DNA of 64,000 nucleotides, from contig CM061135.1 of NCBI GenBank assembly GCA_030789695.1, positions 111,174,301 to 111,238,300 on the forward strand, in the 5' to 3' direction. The position numbers were made by a program, and so were the translations under genes. The stretch's first letter is position 1. Each line of letters begins with the position of its first letter. This stretch comes from Scilla litardierei. Lineage: Eukaryota; Streptophyta; Magnoliopsida; Asparagales; Asparagaceae. Under the pieces are notes generated by a model. That model was not told the DNA's origin, searched no databases, and saw nothing but the letters and a program-made list of their open reading frames with translations. Positions 56,001 through 64,000 of this stretch are shown in pieces.

Positions 56001-57340
56001 GCACACTCTTAATGCCTCTGATATTTCTGTCGTTTTGCTGCTCGTTTGTTCCTGGGCCTGATGATTGATTTTTGCCCCCTCCTCCACGTATTATTTTGAT
56101 GCCTTCCTGATCATATCTTTTTTATACCTTTTTGGGAGTGAGGGAGAGAGCCTTTTTGGGGACACTCATATCTACATCATCCTGATCTTTGCATGCATCA
56201 CATTCATTCATATTTTATTTTCTTTCTTTTTCTTTTTCTTTTTCATCATGCATGCATCCTCACCCACCCCACCCATCTCATGTCTCTCGGTGTGCCACAC
56301 TTTGCACATTGAGGACACTGTGCACTTCAGCTTGGGGGAGTGAGTTCTCACACTTTTTCATTTTAGCCACCCTTTATTTTTGATTTCTCACGTTTTCTTT
56401 CCACTCTTGCACTTATTTTCACCACTTTTTCGTTTTTTATCATGCATCACGTATTCTTTTCCTTTTTTGAGTATGCTGCATTGTATATAGTTCTATTTTC
56501 TTTTATCCTTGTTTCTTTCATCTTTTGCTAGAGATGATTTTTCTGTGATGATGATGACGTGGTGTTAGCTTATCTCCATATGCATGCTATTTTGTCACGT
56601 CATAGCTTTTGTTTCAGATATCATATGCTATGTCCTGCTTTGCATTTTGAAATAGTAACCCACTCTTTTTCTGTATGAATATGGATGAAATTCTGTTATT
56701 AGCTGATGTCTGATGATTCATATGTATGCTTTTCATAGAAAACACACCAAGCTTCATGCATTGTCTGCTTATATTTGGAGTACTGCTTTCCTCTCTCATG
56801 TCACTTCTTATTGCATGAATTGTACGCTTCACCTTCAGGTTGATTGAATGTTTGCTAGGGTGATATATCTGGACTAGTTTACTTTTTGAGATTAAACTGA
56901 GCAGATTATATTACTCTGCTGAAAGTTGTCATGCACGTCCTATAGAGTGAACAGAGCGATACATTTATTTCTTTCTCCACATATCTTGAGAATCATTTCT
57001 CTATTTGATATTCATTGGTGAATCCCCCTAGCAAGTCTATTATCGGCATTTCCCCCGTTATTTATTTTCATGCTTCAAATCCCCAAAATCAAAAGAAAAA
57101 ATATACCTGTATATCCTTCTCTCTTTTGATTTGGGATCGCTTATGTATATATCGTATTGCAAAAAAAAGAGAAAAAAATTGAGAAAAAAATAAGAGAAAA
57201 GAGAAAAGAAATTCATAATGATCCCATCTCATACTCTTTCTCTCATTCTTCCCTCGTTTGTTTTATTTTTACTTTTTTTGGAGCTTCAAAAGAAATGGGG
57301 AATGTACATATTGATTTGTTTATGCCACCTCGCTTATGGA
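56001..57340 (+). other. 3' non-coding region of A
   Basis: T-rich, with no gene. It includes CATTGAGGACACTGTGCACT followed by CAGCTTGGGGGAGTG (about 56309-56344), the same block as B has at 61800-61834. This supports common descent of the 3' regions of A and B. Confidence 0.65.
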
Positions 57341-57355
57341 TAAGCTTGGGGGAGA
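57341..57355 (+). other. Polypurine tract of A
   Basis: TAAGCTTGGGGGAGA, five bases before the LTR at 57361. Confidence 0.75.
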
Positions 57356-57663
57356 GGATCTGATCGGTCCATATTTTACACCTTTTTTCTACATATTTGC
57401 ATACCATTTCGGTTGCTCATATTGCGATTTTCACGATTATTCGATGATATTGTGTTACTTTTCACTATTTCTTGTTTTTGTCGGATTTCAGGAAATATGG
57501 AGCGATCGGGAGCAAAAATGAGCTTTAGGGACTTGCACCCACTCCGGAGCGTCACCCAAGGCTCTTTTGAGGGCTATTCGGCGATGGGAGACAGGTGGAA
57601 GAAGAAGTAGCTCCGTAGGAGCGACGAGGAGGAAAAACGGAGAAGATTGGGCATTTTAGCATG

Positions 57664-58300
57664 CCACTCGGCCGAGTGAAGGAGTCACTCGGCCGAGCAA
57701 AGAAGCCCGCTCGGCCGGCCAGATCGGACACGCAGCAGATTGAGTATCAGCGTGCACTCGGCCGAGCATCGCCAGCCCACTCGGCCGAGCACGGAGACAC
57801 CACCCGCCCGAGTGGCATCACGACGACGGAAAGCAAAAATCTCAGACTTACTGGAATCCGTCAGGCGATTGAGGGTTCCGACTCGGCAGATTACCGAATG
57901 CCCCTCGGCCGAGTGAGTAAAGCCACTCGGCTGAGTCACCTCCGAAGACAGGCCCCCAAGACCCCTGACTTACTGGAATTTTACAGGGTCTATCACTCGG
58001 CCGAGTAGAGAAGCCCACTCGACCGAGTAGAGAAGTCAACTCGGCCGAGTGATGCCGAGGACACGCAGCGCCCAGATTTTCAGATAGCCTCCCACTCTTT
58101 TGAAATATTCTATCATTCCAGCAATCAAATTATTTTTCTCATATTTTTTATGGATAGTAGACTTCATGACGGTTCCAACGCCGCCAAGAACGCGCAAATC
58201 GGAGGTCGGATGAAATCTGGGGAATTTCTGCAAGTTGATGCTACAGTGCTGGAATTTCCACTCGGCCGGGTCACATATTCCACTCGGCCGAGTGCGGCCT
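57664..58300. repeat. U3 palindrome array of B 5' LTR
   Basis: About fourteen CACTCGGCCGAGTG-type motifs. Several are perfect 14-bp palindromes (57664, 57685 and 57991 regions); others differ at one or two bases. All are upstream of the TATA box. Confidence 0.9.
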
Positions 58301-58388
58301 GGGCCCAGATTTTAAGTTGCGGTTTGGGTTGTTTTTGGGCACAAATTTGAGGGGTTTTCTAGGGTTATTTGCTAGGGTTTTGGGAGAG

Positions 58389-58396
58389 TATATAAG
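58389..58396 (+). promoter_or_regulatory. TATA box of B 5' LTR
   Basis: GAGAGTATATAAGGG; transcript start expected near 58420, so the hairpins and ORF are downstream. Confidence 0.78.
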
Positions 58397-58777
58397 GGTT
58401 TTGTAGCCACCATTAGAGAGAGATCCCCATTATGTTTTCTTAGCCCTCATATGTTTTTCTTAGGATTATTTTAGAGGTTAGGCCATGCCCTAGGCCCCCT
58501 CTTGGATCTAAAAGCTTGTATTTTGGATTGAAGATCTTCATCAAGCTAAGTATTTTGTTCTTTTTATTTGAATCTTTGTTTTTCTATCTTTTTGTATGCA
58601 AGCAATGATTTCTATTGATTCTCATATCCTTATTGCTATGCTAGAGTAGATTTGTTGTTCTAGGGTTTGGGGATGAACCCTATGGATCTAATTTCATCTT
58701 TGTGATGAATGAATTTCTAAATTGCTAGAATTGCTAGGAGGTTAGGTTGTGATTGATTTACTACGGATAGCTAGGGA

Positions 58778-59085
58778 TTTCCATCGATTTGGGATTTGCA
58801 AGAGATTGGATTCTAATCGATGGGAAGGCCTAGATATTCGATTTAGATTTACAATTGGATTTCTCTAGATTTGGTTTGCAAGAGATTGGACCAAAGCTAG
58901 AATTTTTAATTGCAAATCTATACCCATATTCGTTTGCAAGAGATTGGACGAATACGAACTATCACAACCTAGATCGTGACTCGAGTTTGCACGAGAGTGG
59001 GCTCGAGGAGCGATTGGACGATGATGTCGATCTTCATGCTAGCGGCTTAGGTTAGGGTTTGCAAGAGATTGGGCCCTAATCTAGG
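58778..59085 (+). other. Five leader hairpins, B 5' LTR
   Basis: Loops lie at 58795-58810, 58875-58890, 58933-58948, 58986-59001 and 59058-59073. Stems by inspection: 16 pairs with one bulge, 10 of 11, 7 of 8, 12 of 14, and 12, counting G-T pairs. Loop sequences are TTTGCAAGAGATTGG(A/G) except the fourth, TTTGCACGAGAGTGGG. Each loop can close internally as CAA-GAGA-TTG or CAC-GAGA-GTG. Confidence 0.85.
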
Positions 59086-59556
59086 TTTGCTATAGACCGG
59101 CAATAGCGCGAGAGCGTGAGTTTGGTTCTCTATTCAGTTACGCCTAGTTCACCTCAATGCAAGTCTAGTAATATTGAGATTCACTATTTACGATGATGTA
59201 TGACGATCCGTAGTGGGAATTCCCTAGCCCTAGACGTCTTTATTTGATTTTATATCCCATACTTTGCCCGACGATTGTGACAGGATCGCCGCAAGGAAAA
59301 TTCCCTCTTTTATTATATTGTATTTGAATCGATATTTAACCGAGTTCTCTATCTCCGACACCGACATCCACCACCATTGCCATTATATCATTCCATAACC
59401 ATCTCCACCAATAATACATTCGTAATCGAGTCAACCTAGGATAGATTGGAACCAACACCACCTCCTCGTGTTCGATACCCGCTCGCCACTTTGCCGTGCG
59501 CTTGCGGTAAAACTACAATCGTTCTCCGGGTGTATATCCGGGGCCGATCAAGTTTT

Positions 59557-59574
59557 TGGCGCCGTTGCCGGGGA
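59557..59574 (+). other. Primer-binding site of B (tRNA-Asp)
   Basis: TGGCGCCGTTGCCGGGGA is the exact complement of the 3' end of plant tRNA-Asp, including CCA, six bases after the LTR. Confidence 0.95.
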
Positions 59575-59764
59575 GGTGTTTCCCGTTGGGTGCCAATTTG
59601 TCACAATTAGGTTGATTAGACTACATTAAAAAAATAAAAAAATAAAAACATTGAGAGAGATTTTTTTCCCCACCACCTGCTACTATTATTATCTTTATCT
59701 CTCTTTGTACCACTGACGTCTTTTCCAGGTTGTTTACTTTGCTTGATCAGGTACAGTTGTTGCA

Positions 59765-61372
59765 GTGATGGTGCTTCCAAAGAAAATGCGAGCGGGCTCT
59801 ATACAATCCTACATATATCTCGCTGCATTCTATCAGGCTGATGGAGAATCCTTCGGGGAAGCCTTGTCTAGGTTTGAAGGAATGTTAGAAATGTTCCAGA
59901 CGGAGTCAGACCACGAGTGGAATGACTCCACGCTATTTGATATCTTCACTAGAAGGCTAAAGGGACCCTCACGTGAGTTTTTGAAGAGGATGCAAGTGGG
60001 GAAGTTCAGTGATCTACAGTTGGCAACAGCCTTGGAGCAAATGATAGATGATGCTCGATCTACCGGTTCACTAACCGTTACGGTAAGTAAACCATACGAC
60101 CAAGTATTCATCGATTTTGTTATGGCTAATGTCTCTAGCGCAGGTACTATCATAGATGGAGTGTATGCTTCACTTGAAGGTGATCATATCCACCTTTATA
60201 CCATCAACACTCCACAAATAGAGACATCTGAGTTGTCAAAGGAGGACACGTACACGGACCTATTGAGAAACATTGTCGACATAGTTCGAAATTCCGGTCC
60301 ATTGACAATAACGGCAGGTGATCCTTTTGAGCTTGAATTTCAAAACTTTATTACTCATTGTATCTCTTCCACAGGTACAATTGATGATGGAGTCTACGCT
60401 CTAATTGAGGGGCACAAGACCCACTTTTACACCATGGTCGAGATACATGAGCCTATAGAGCCACCTTATGCCGTCGTCGCCTCCCCCTGCCACCATACTG
60501 AGTCAGAGCAGCCTATACCATCAGAGGATATTATTGTGGAGGTCATGCATACAGTAGCGGAGCAGACCATCAAGGAGGACGTGACTTTGGACGATGACAT
60601 CTGCACACAGATGGAGCCTGAATTGTGCCCCCCTCCTTTCGAGCTACCGCAGCCATCCCCACCTTCTACAGAGGCTGAGCATCCCTCAGAGGACCACGCT
60701 TCCACAGATGCTGAGGAAAATCCCACAGAGCTTATGGCTCCCCTTCAGGGAGATCTCTTTACTCCCACATCTCCTACATTTGATTCTCCTCCCGTGTATG
60801 ATGTTCTTTATGATTCAGATTTTAACGACTCATTGTGCCTTTTGCAGGATTCATGTACATACGATCAAGAGGTACGATGGGACGTATACGAGGAGGAGAG
60901 CGATGAGTTAGCACCCATGGATGCTATTGAATATGATCAGGAGGTGCGATGGGATAAGTCTGACAATGATGAGGAGCTGCCTGATGAGACCTACGCTTAT
61001 ATGCCCAAGCTACCTGAACAGCCTGAGGCGAACAATGAGGAGTTGATCGACGTGGTACACGAGAGTAGGGATTTATTTCCAGGGAAGTGTTGTCAATCGT
61101 TTTTAATTTTAAATACTTATGTTGATGACCCTCTTTGGAATACATTTATTTTGGGGAAGAATTATCCACATCAGATTGATGCGGCTTATCTCTTGCAGGG
61201 TACAGGTGGAGTCCTTGGAGAGGTGCTGGGAGCCGCATTGCTGGAGTCTGATGGAGTCCGTGGACACACGCATCTGGCGGAGCCACGGAAGGAGCAGTTG
61301 GAGCAGTTGCCTGCACCGACAAAGATACTGGATCCGCCTTTTGCTATAGGTGATATCAATCCAGTAGTGTAG
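59765..61372 (+). CDS. Single ORF of B, 535 aa, gag-like N-terminus, function unknown
   Basis: An intact frame with no relative I can name over its full length. Residues about 15-100 (YLAAFYQADGESFGEALSRF, LFDIFTRRLKGPSREFLKRM) resemble the core of gypsy gag helices. Two tandem copies of a domain of about 60 residues follow: LTVTVSKPYDQVF ... SSAGTIIDGVYASLEGDHIH, then LTITAGDPFELEF ... SSTGTIDDGVYALIEGHKTH. Then comes an acidic, Pro-rich stretch with a repeated YDQEVRWD motif (two copies near residues 380 and 400). The C-terminal domain (LQGTGGVL, GVRGHTHLAEP, FAIGDINPVV) is shared with M. No zinc knuckle, protease or RT is seen. It could be a particle protein that binds its own RNA leader; that is inference. 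The start has two adjacent ATGs; the first is used. Confidence 0.8.
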   Translation: MMVLPKKMRAGSIQSYIYLAAFYQADGESFGEALSRFEGMLEMFQTESDHEWNDSTLFDIFTRRLKGPSREFLKRMQVGKFSDLQLATALEQMIDDARSTGSLTVTVSKPYDQVFIDFVMANVSSAGTIIDGVYASLEGDHIHLYTINTPQIETSELSKEDTYTDLLRNIVDIVRNSGPLTITAGDPFELEFQNFITHCISSTGTIDDGVYALIEGHKTHFYTMVEIHEPIEPPYAVVASPCHHTESEQPIPSEDIIVEVMHTVAEQTIKEDVTLDDDICTQMEPELCPPPFELPQPSPPSTEAEHPSEDHASTDAEENPTELMAPLQGDLFTPTSPTFDSPPVYDVLYDSDFNDSLCLLQDSCTYDQEVRWDVYEEESDELAPMDAIEYDQEVRWDKSDNDEELPDETYAYMPKLPEQPEANNEELIDVVHESRDLFPGKCCQSFLILNTYVDDPLWNTFILGKNYPHQIDAAYLLQGTGGVLGEVLGAALLESDGVRGHTHLAEPRKEQLEQLPAPTKILDPPFAIGDINPVV

Positions 61373-63340
61373 AAATTTTTATGCTTTCAATAAACCCGAA
61401 TTCTCTCGACAGCGAGAGGACCGTATAGATTTGCTTGAATAAATATCACCTCATATGATGGCAACAAAAATCTTTTACACCCCAAACCCATTATATATAT
61501 TAATTCCCCTCTCCATATTTTGATATGCCACATCCTTTTGCTCACCACCATCGAGCATTTCTTTCACGTGAATACTCACTTTCTTATTCATTTGACTTGA
61601 TCACGCTTTACAAAGCCATGACATTTTTGATTGAGTCACTTGAATAGGATTGTTTGGTATAAGCTTGGGGGAAAGCGCTCTCATGCATCATTGTATGTGC
61701 ATGTAGTTGCATTAGGATTTCATGTCATTCATTTCATCATTTTTCATTCACCTCCCTCATATTTATCGTTGTTCCTCATATTTTTCCTTTTATGATCACA
61801 TTGAGGACAATGTGAAGTTTAAGCTTGGGGGAGTGCATTTCCATGCCATTTAGACGCATTAGTTGCATTTTTACTTTATTTTAGGGTTTTTAAAATTTTT
61901 CAAAATTTTTGCATCATCTTTTTGAATTTTCCACCTTATTTTCCTTTTATGTGTGTTCATGCATCATGTTGTGTGCTTGATTTTCTTTTCTTTCCCCTCT
62001 TTTATTTTTATTTCTTTATTTTCTTTTTCTCCTTTTGCTAGATTTGCTCCTTATGATGATATATCTTATTGTTTTAGCAACCATCACGATGCTTATTATT
62101 CATGGCCATGCTATTTAGAGTATTTCAGAGTCTTGCTATTCACATATGCTTGCAAATCTCTTTCTTTTGATGATTCCTCTATATATGAATGCATGATATT
62201 AGTTGAAACTGAATGCATGGATTAGTGTTTAGTATGCTTTTGTTGGAAATGCACCAAGATTCACGCATCATTAGTATATCTGAAGCATCATTTTTATTGT
62301 CTTATTCACCTTCTGTTGCATGCTTGATATGATTGTGCACTTTATCGCTTGACTTCACTCTTTATTGAGATGATTGAGAATATCCATGCTTACATATGAG
62401 TTTTATTTGAAGTATTATTTTATTGAATCGTTCGTGCACATATTAGAGTGAACCGAGTGTTACATTATTTCTTTCTCCACATATATCTTTTTATTCTCTA
62501 CATGTCACTTGAGTTCACCTCCTAAAGCTACTTATATCGCATCTATTTCCCAAAAATCCCCACAAAAGAAAAAGTTAGCTCCAAAAAGTCCAAAAAGCCA
62601 AAAGGGAGCCAAAATCCAAAAATACAAATCATATAGCTCCTACAAAAATCCAAAAAGAAAAGTGAGAAACAAAAAAGTTCAAAAAAAAAGAAGAAGAAAA
62701 AAAAATGTTTCTCTATCTCATTATTGGAGCCACAAAATACTTGGGAAAACCAAGGCAAAAATCCCATTTTTCACTATCATATTCCTTTAGATGCGATGCC
62801 TCAAGCTAAGCTTGGGGGGGGTGAATTCATTTGACCATATGAGTGAGTATGACATTAGAGTGGAGACGTGCATGAATGGGGATATTCGATAATGCTTAGA
62901 CTTTGCAAAATATATTAGATATGGAGATTTTTCATGATTTGAAATAAATATGTGAATGCCATGTCTCTTATTCCATTCTCTATTGCATGCTTGGTGTGAT
63001 TCTTATATGCTTCAGTTATAACTCTTGATTGAAAAGTGCATTGCCAACATTTGTATATTAAATCCTATGAAATGCATGACGTGGATATGAATTGATTGTA
63101 TGAATTTAGAGAATCCCTTTTGTTGTTCTTAAAAGCTTGCAAGTACCATGTTTATGTAAGATATGAAATCCTTATAGCATGTGATTTGTATTTTCCAAGT
63201 TATCGTGATGTGTAGCTTATGGCTTGAGATCTGAGAGAAGAATCTAGCGACCCCTTCCACTTCGTATTCTTTTCTTTCATTTCCCTTATTTTTCATCTCC
63301 CGAGTTCGTCTCTCTACTTTTCTTCCTCGAGGACGAGTAA
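61373..63340 (+). other. 3' non-coding region of B with repeated polypurine motifs
   Basis: About 1.97 kb without a gene, alignable with M 43473-41523. AAGCTTGGGGG motifs occur at 61661, 61821 and 62808 besides the terminal tract, with spacing close to that in M. CATTGAGGACAATGTGAAGT precedes the second. Confidence 0.75.
61403..61418 (+). other. Hairpin just after the B ORF stop
   Basis: CTCTCG-ACAG-CGAGAG, a perfect 6-bp stem 30 bases after the stop. M has the same stem with loop ATAG (minus strand) at the same place (43428-43443). The stem is kept while the loop varies. Confidence 0.65.
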
Positions 63341-63360
63341 GAGGCAAGCTTGGGGGATTT
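63341..63360 (+). other. Polypurine tract of B
   Basis: GAGGCAAGCTTGGGGGATTT adjoins the 3' LTR, identical to M's. Confidence 0.92.
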
Positions 63361-64000
63361 TGATCGGTCCATATTTTACACCTTTTTTCTACATATTTGC
63401 ATACCATTTCGGTTGCTCATATTGCGATTTTCACGATTATTCGATGATATTGTGTTACTTTTCACTATTTCTTGTTTTTGTCAGATTTCAGGAAATATGG
63501 AGCGATCGGGAGCAAAAATGAGCTTTAGGGACTTGCACCCACTCCGGAGCGTCACCCAAGGCTCTTTTGAGGGCTATTCGGCGATGGGAGATAGGTGGAA
63601 GAAGAAGGAGCTCCGTAGGAGCGACGAGGAGGAAAAACAGAGAAGATTGGGCATTTTAGAATGCCACTCGGCCGAGTGAAGGAGTCACTCGGCCGAGCAA
63701 AGAAGCCCGCTCGGCCGGCCAGATCGGACACGCAGCAGATTGAGTATCAGCGTGCACTCGGCCGAGCATCGCCAGCCCACTCGGCCGAGCACGGAGACAC
63801 CACCCGCCCGAGTGGCATCACAACGACGGAAAGCAAAAATCTCAGACTTACTGGAATCCGTCAGGCGATTGAGGGTTCCGACTCGGCAGATTACCGAATG
63901 CCCCTCGGCCGAGTGAGTAAAGCCACTCGGCTGAGTCACCTCCGAAGACAGGCCCCCAAGACCCCTGACTTACTGGAATTTTACAGGGTCTATCACTCGG
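63361..64000 (+). mobile_element. 3' LTR of B, first 640 bp
   Basis: It aligns base for base with 57361-58000, differing at six positions and without indels. Palindromes start at 63664. TATA box, hairpins and right target duplication lie beyond the window. Confidence 0.95.

Larger units (their letters stand above)
37708..57360 (+). mobile_element. Athila-type gypsy element A (with nested insertions)
   Basis: A 5' LTR (37708-39405 plus 47350-47368) is split by element M. It is followed by a tRNA-Asp-like primer site, Athila gag and protease, a solo-LTR insertion, a short acidic coding remnant, a promoter-like region, an ATHILA ORF-1-like gene and a purine tract at 57341-57355. RT, RNase H and integrase are missing. 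Immediately after the tract is an LTR (57361-59550) whose closest match is the LTR at 63361, not A's own 5' LTR. A therefore has either lost its own 3' LTR or shares this one with element B. Confidence 0.85.
57361..59550 (+). mobile_element. 5' LTR of B (2190 bp)
   Basis: TGATCGG to CCGATCA, a 7-bp terminal inverted repeat. It contains the palindrome array (57664-58300), TATATAAG at 58389-58396 and five leader hairpins (58778-59085). The segment is also the only candidate for A's 3' LTR. Confidence 0.93.
57361..64000 (+). mobile_element. Non-autonomous gypsy element B (3' LTR runs off window)
   Basis: It has a 5' LTR (57361-59550), a perfect tRNA-Asp primer site, one intact 535-codon ORF, a long 3' non-coding region, a purine tract and the first 640 bp of the 3' LTR. 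The two LTR segments align without gaps and differ at 6 of 640 positions (0.9%), so insertion is recent. No protease, RT, RNase H or integrase is present in the 3810-bp interior. It must use enzymes from an autonomous relative with the same LTR and primer type. Confidence 0.92.

Noticed and set aside
57664..58300. CACTCGGCCGAGTG palindromes as RNA hairpins
   Set aside because: The motif is palindromic without loop bases and lies upstream of the TATA box, so it would not be in the transcript start region. A DNA-level role is more likely.
57361..59550. Simple 3' LTR of Athila A
   Set aside because: It is nearly identical to the LTR at 63361 and is followed by B's primer site. A's 5' LTR is clearly more divergent, so it is assigned to B.

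Overview
This window is nuclear DNA of a flowering plant. It is almost entirely nested LTR retrotransposons, with one Helitron and a few decayed gene fragments. Evidence for a plant: Ty1/copia and Athila-type Ty3/gypsy elements, primer-binding sites matching plant initiator tRNA-Met and tRNA-Asp, a CYP94-like P450 fragment, an intron-bearing VDAC (porin) fragment, and a Helitron with a canonical terminus. I see no functional host gene, no RNA gene and no bacterial feature. I cannot name the species.

Layout. (1) 1-5944, minus strand: copia element C1. Its gag-pol frame has no stop over 1236 codons and runs off the left edge. It has a 1.7 kb leader containing a GGCC-rich block, and a 549 bp 5' LTR. 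C1 sits inside (2) C2 (5945-8985, plus), the 3' end of a SIRE-like copia with a 1.49 kb LTR. (3) 8986-12809: old unassigned DNA with degenerate minisatellites. (4) 12810-18413: full-length but decayed copia C3. (5) 20167-22273: pseudogene of a PF04195 (gypsy-type transposon domain) protein with two short introns, cut by a 2.98 kb LTR-like unit (22274-25253). (6) 25660-28044: an AT microsatellite split by a 1.93 kb Helitron whose 5' end has expanded into about 22 tandem copies. (7) 28440-31190: CYP94-like and duplicated VDAC pseudogene fragments. (8) 34305-37707: copia C4, broken inside its RT by Athila element A.

The right-hand 26 kb is a nest. Athila A (37708-57360) has a complete minus-strand non-autonomous gypsy element M (39406-47344, target duplication CGCGT) inside its 5' LTR. 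A 2.5 kb solo LTR (49825-52323, duplication CCATG) lies inside its gag-protease gene. A has lost RT, RNase H and integrase but keeps a nearly complete ATHILA ORF-1-like gene. It abuts element B (57361 to beyond 64000), a young relative of M with about 1% LTR divergence over 640 bp. M and B have long LTRs, a tRNA-Asp primer site, about 3.8 kb of internal sequence and one unusual ORF; they must depend on enzymes made elsewhere.

The strongest candidate for an undescribed system is in the transcribed leader of the A, M and B LTRs. Each of the four complete LTRs has five successive hairpins. The 16-nt loop is nearly constant (TTTGCAAGAGATTGGG type) and can itself close as a CAA/TTG stem capped by a GAGA (GNRA) tetraloop. 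The stems differ between hairpins yet stay complementary, and several positions show two-sided compensatory changes, including CAA/TTG to CAC/GTG. The U3 of the same LTRs carries arrays of a perfect 14-bp palindrome, CACTCGGCCGAGTG. Unrelated LTR families here carry analogous arrays of different inverted motifs.
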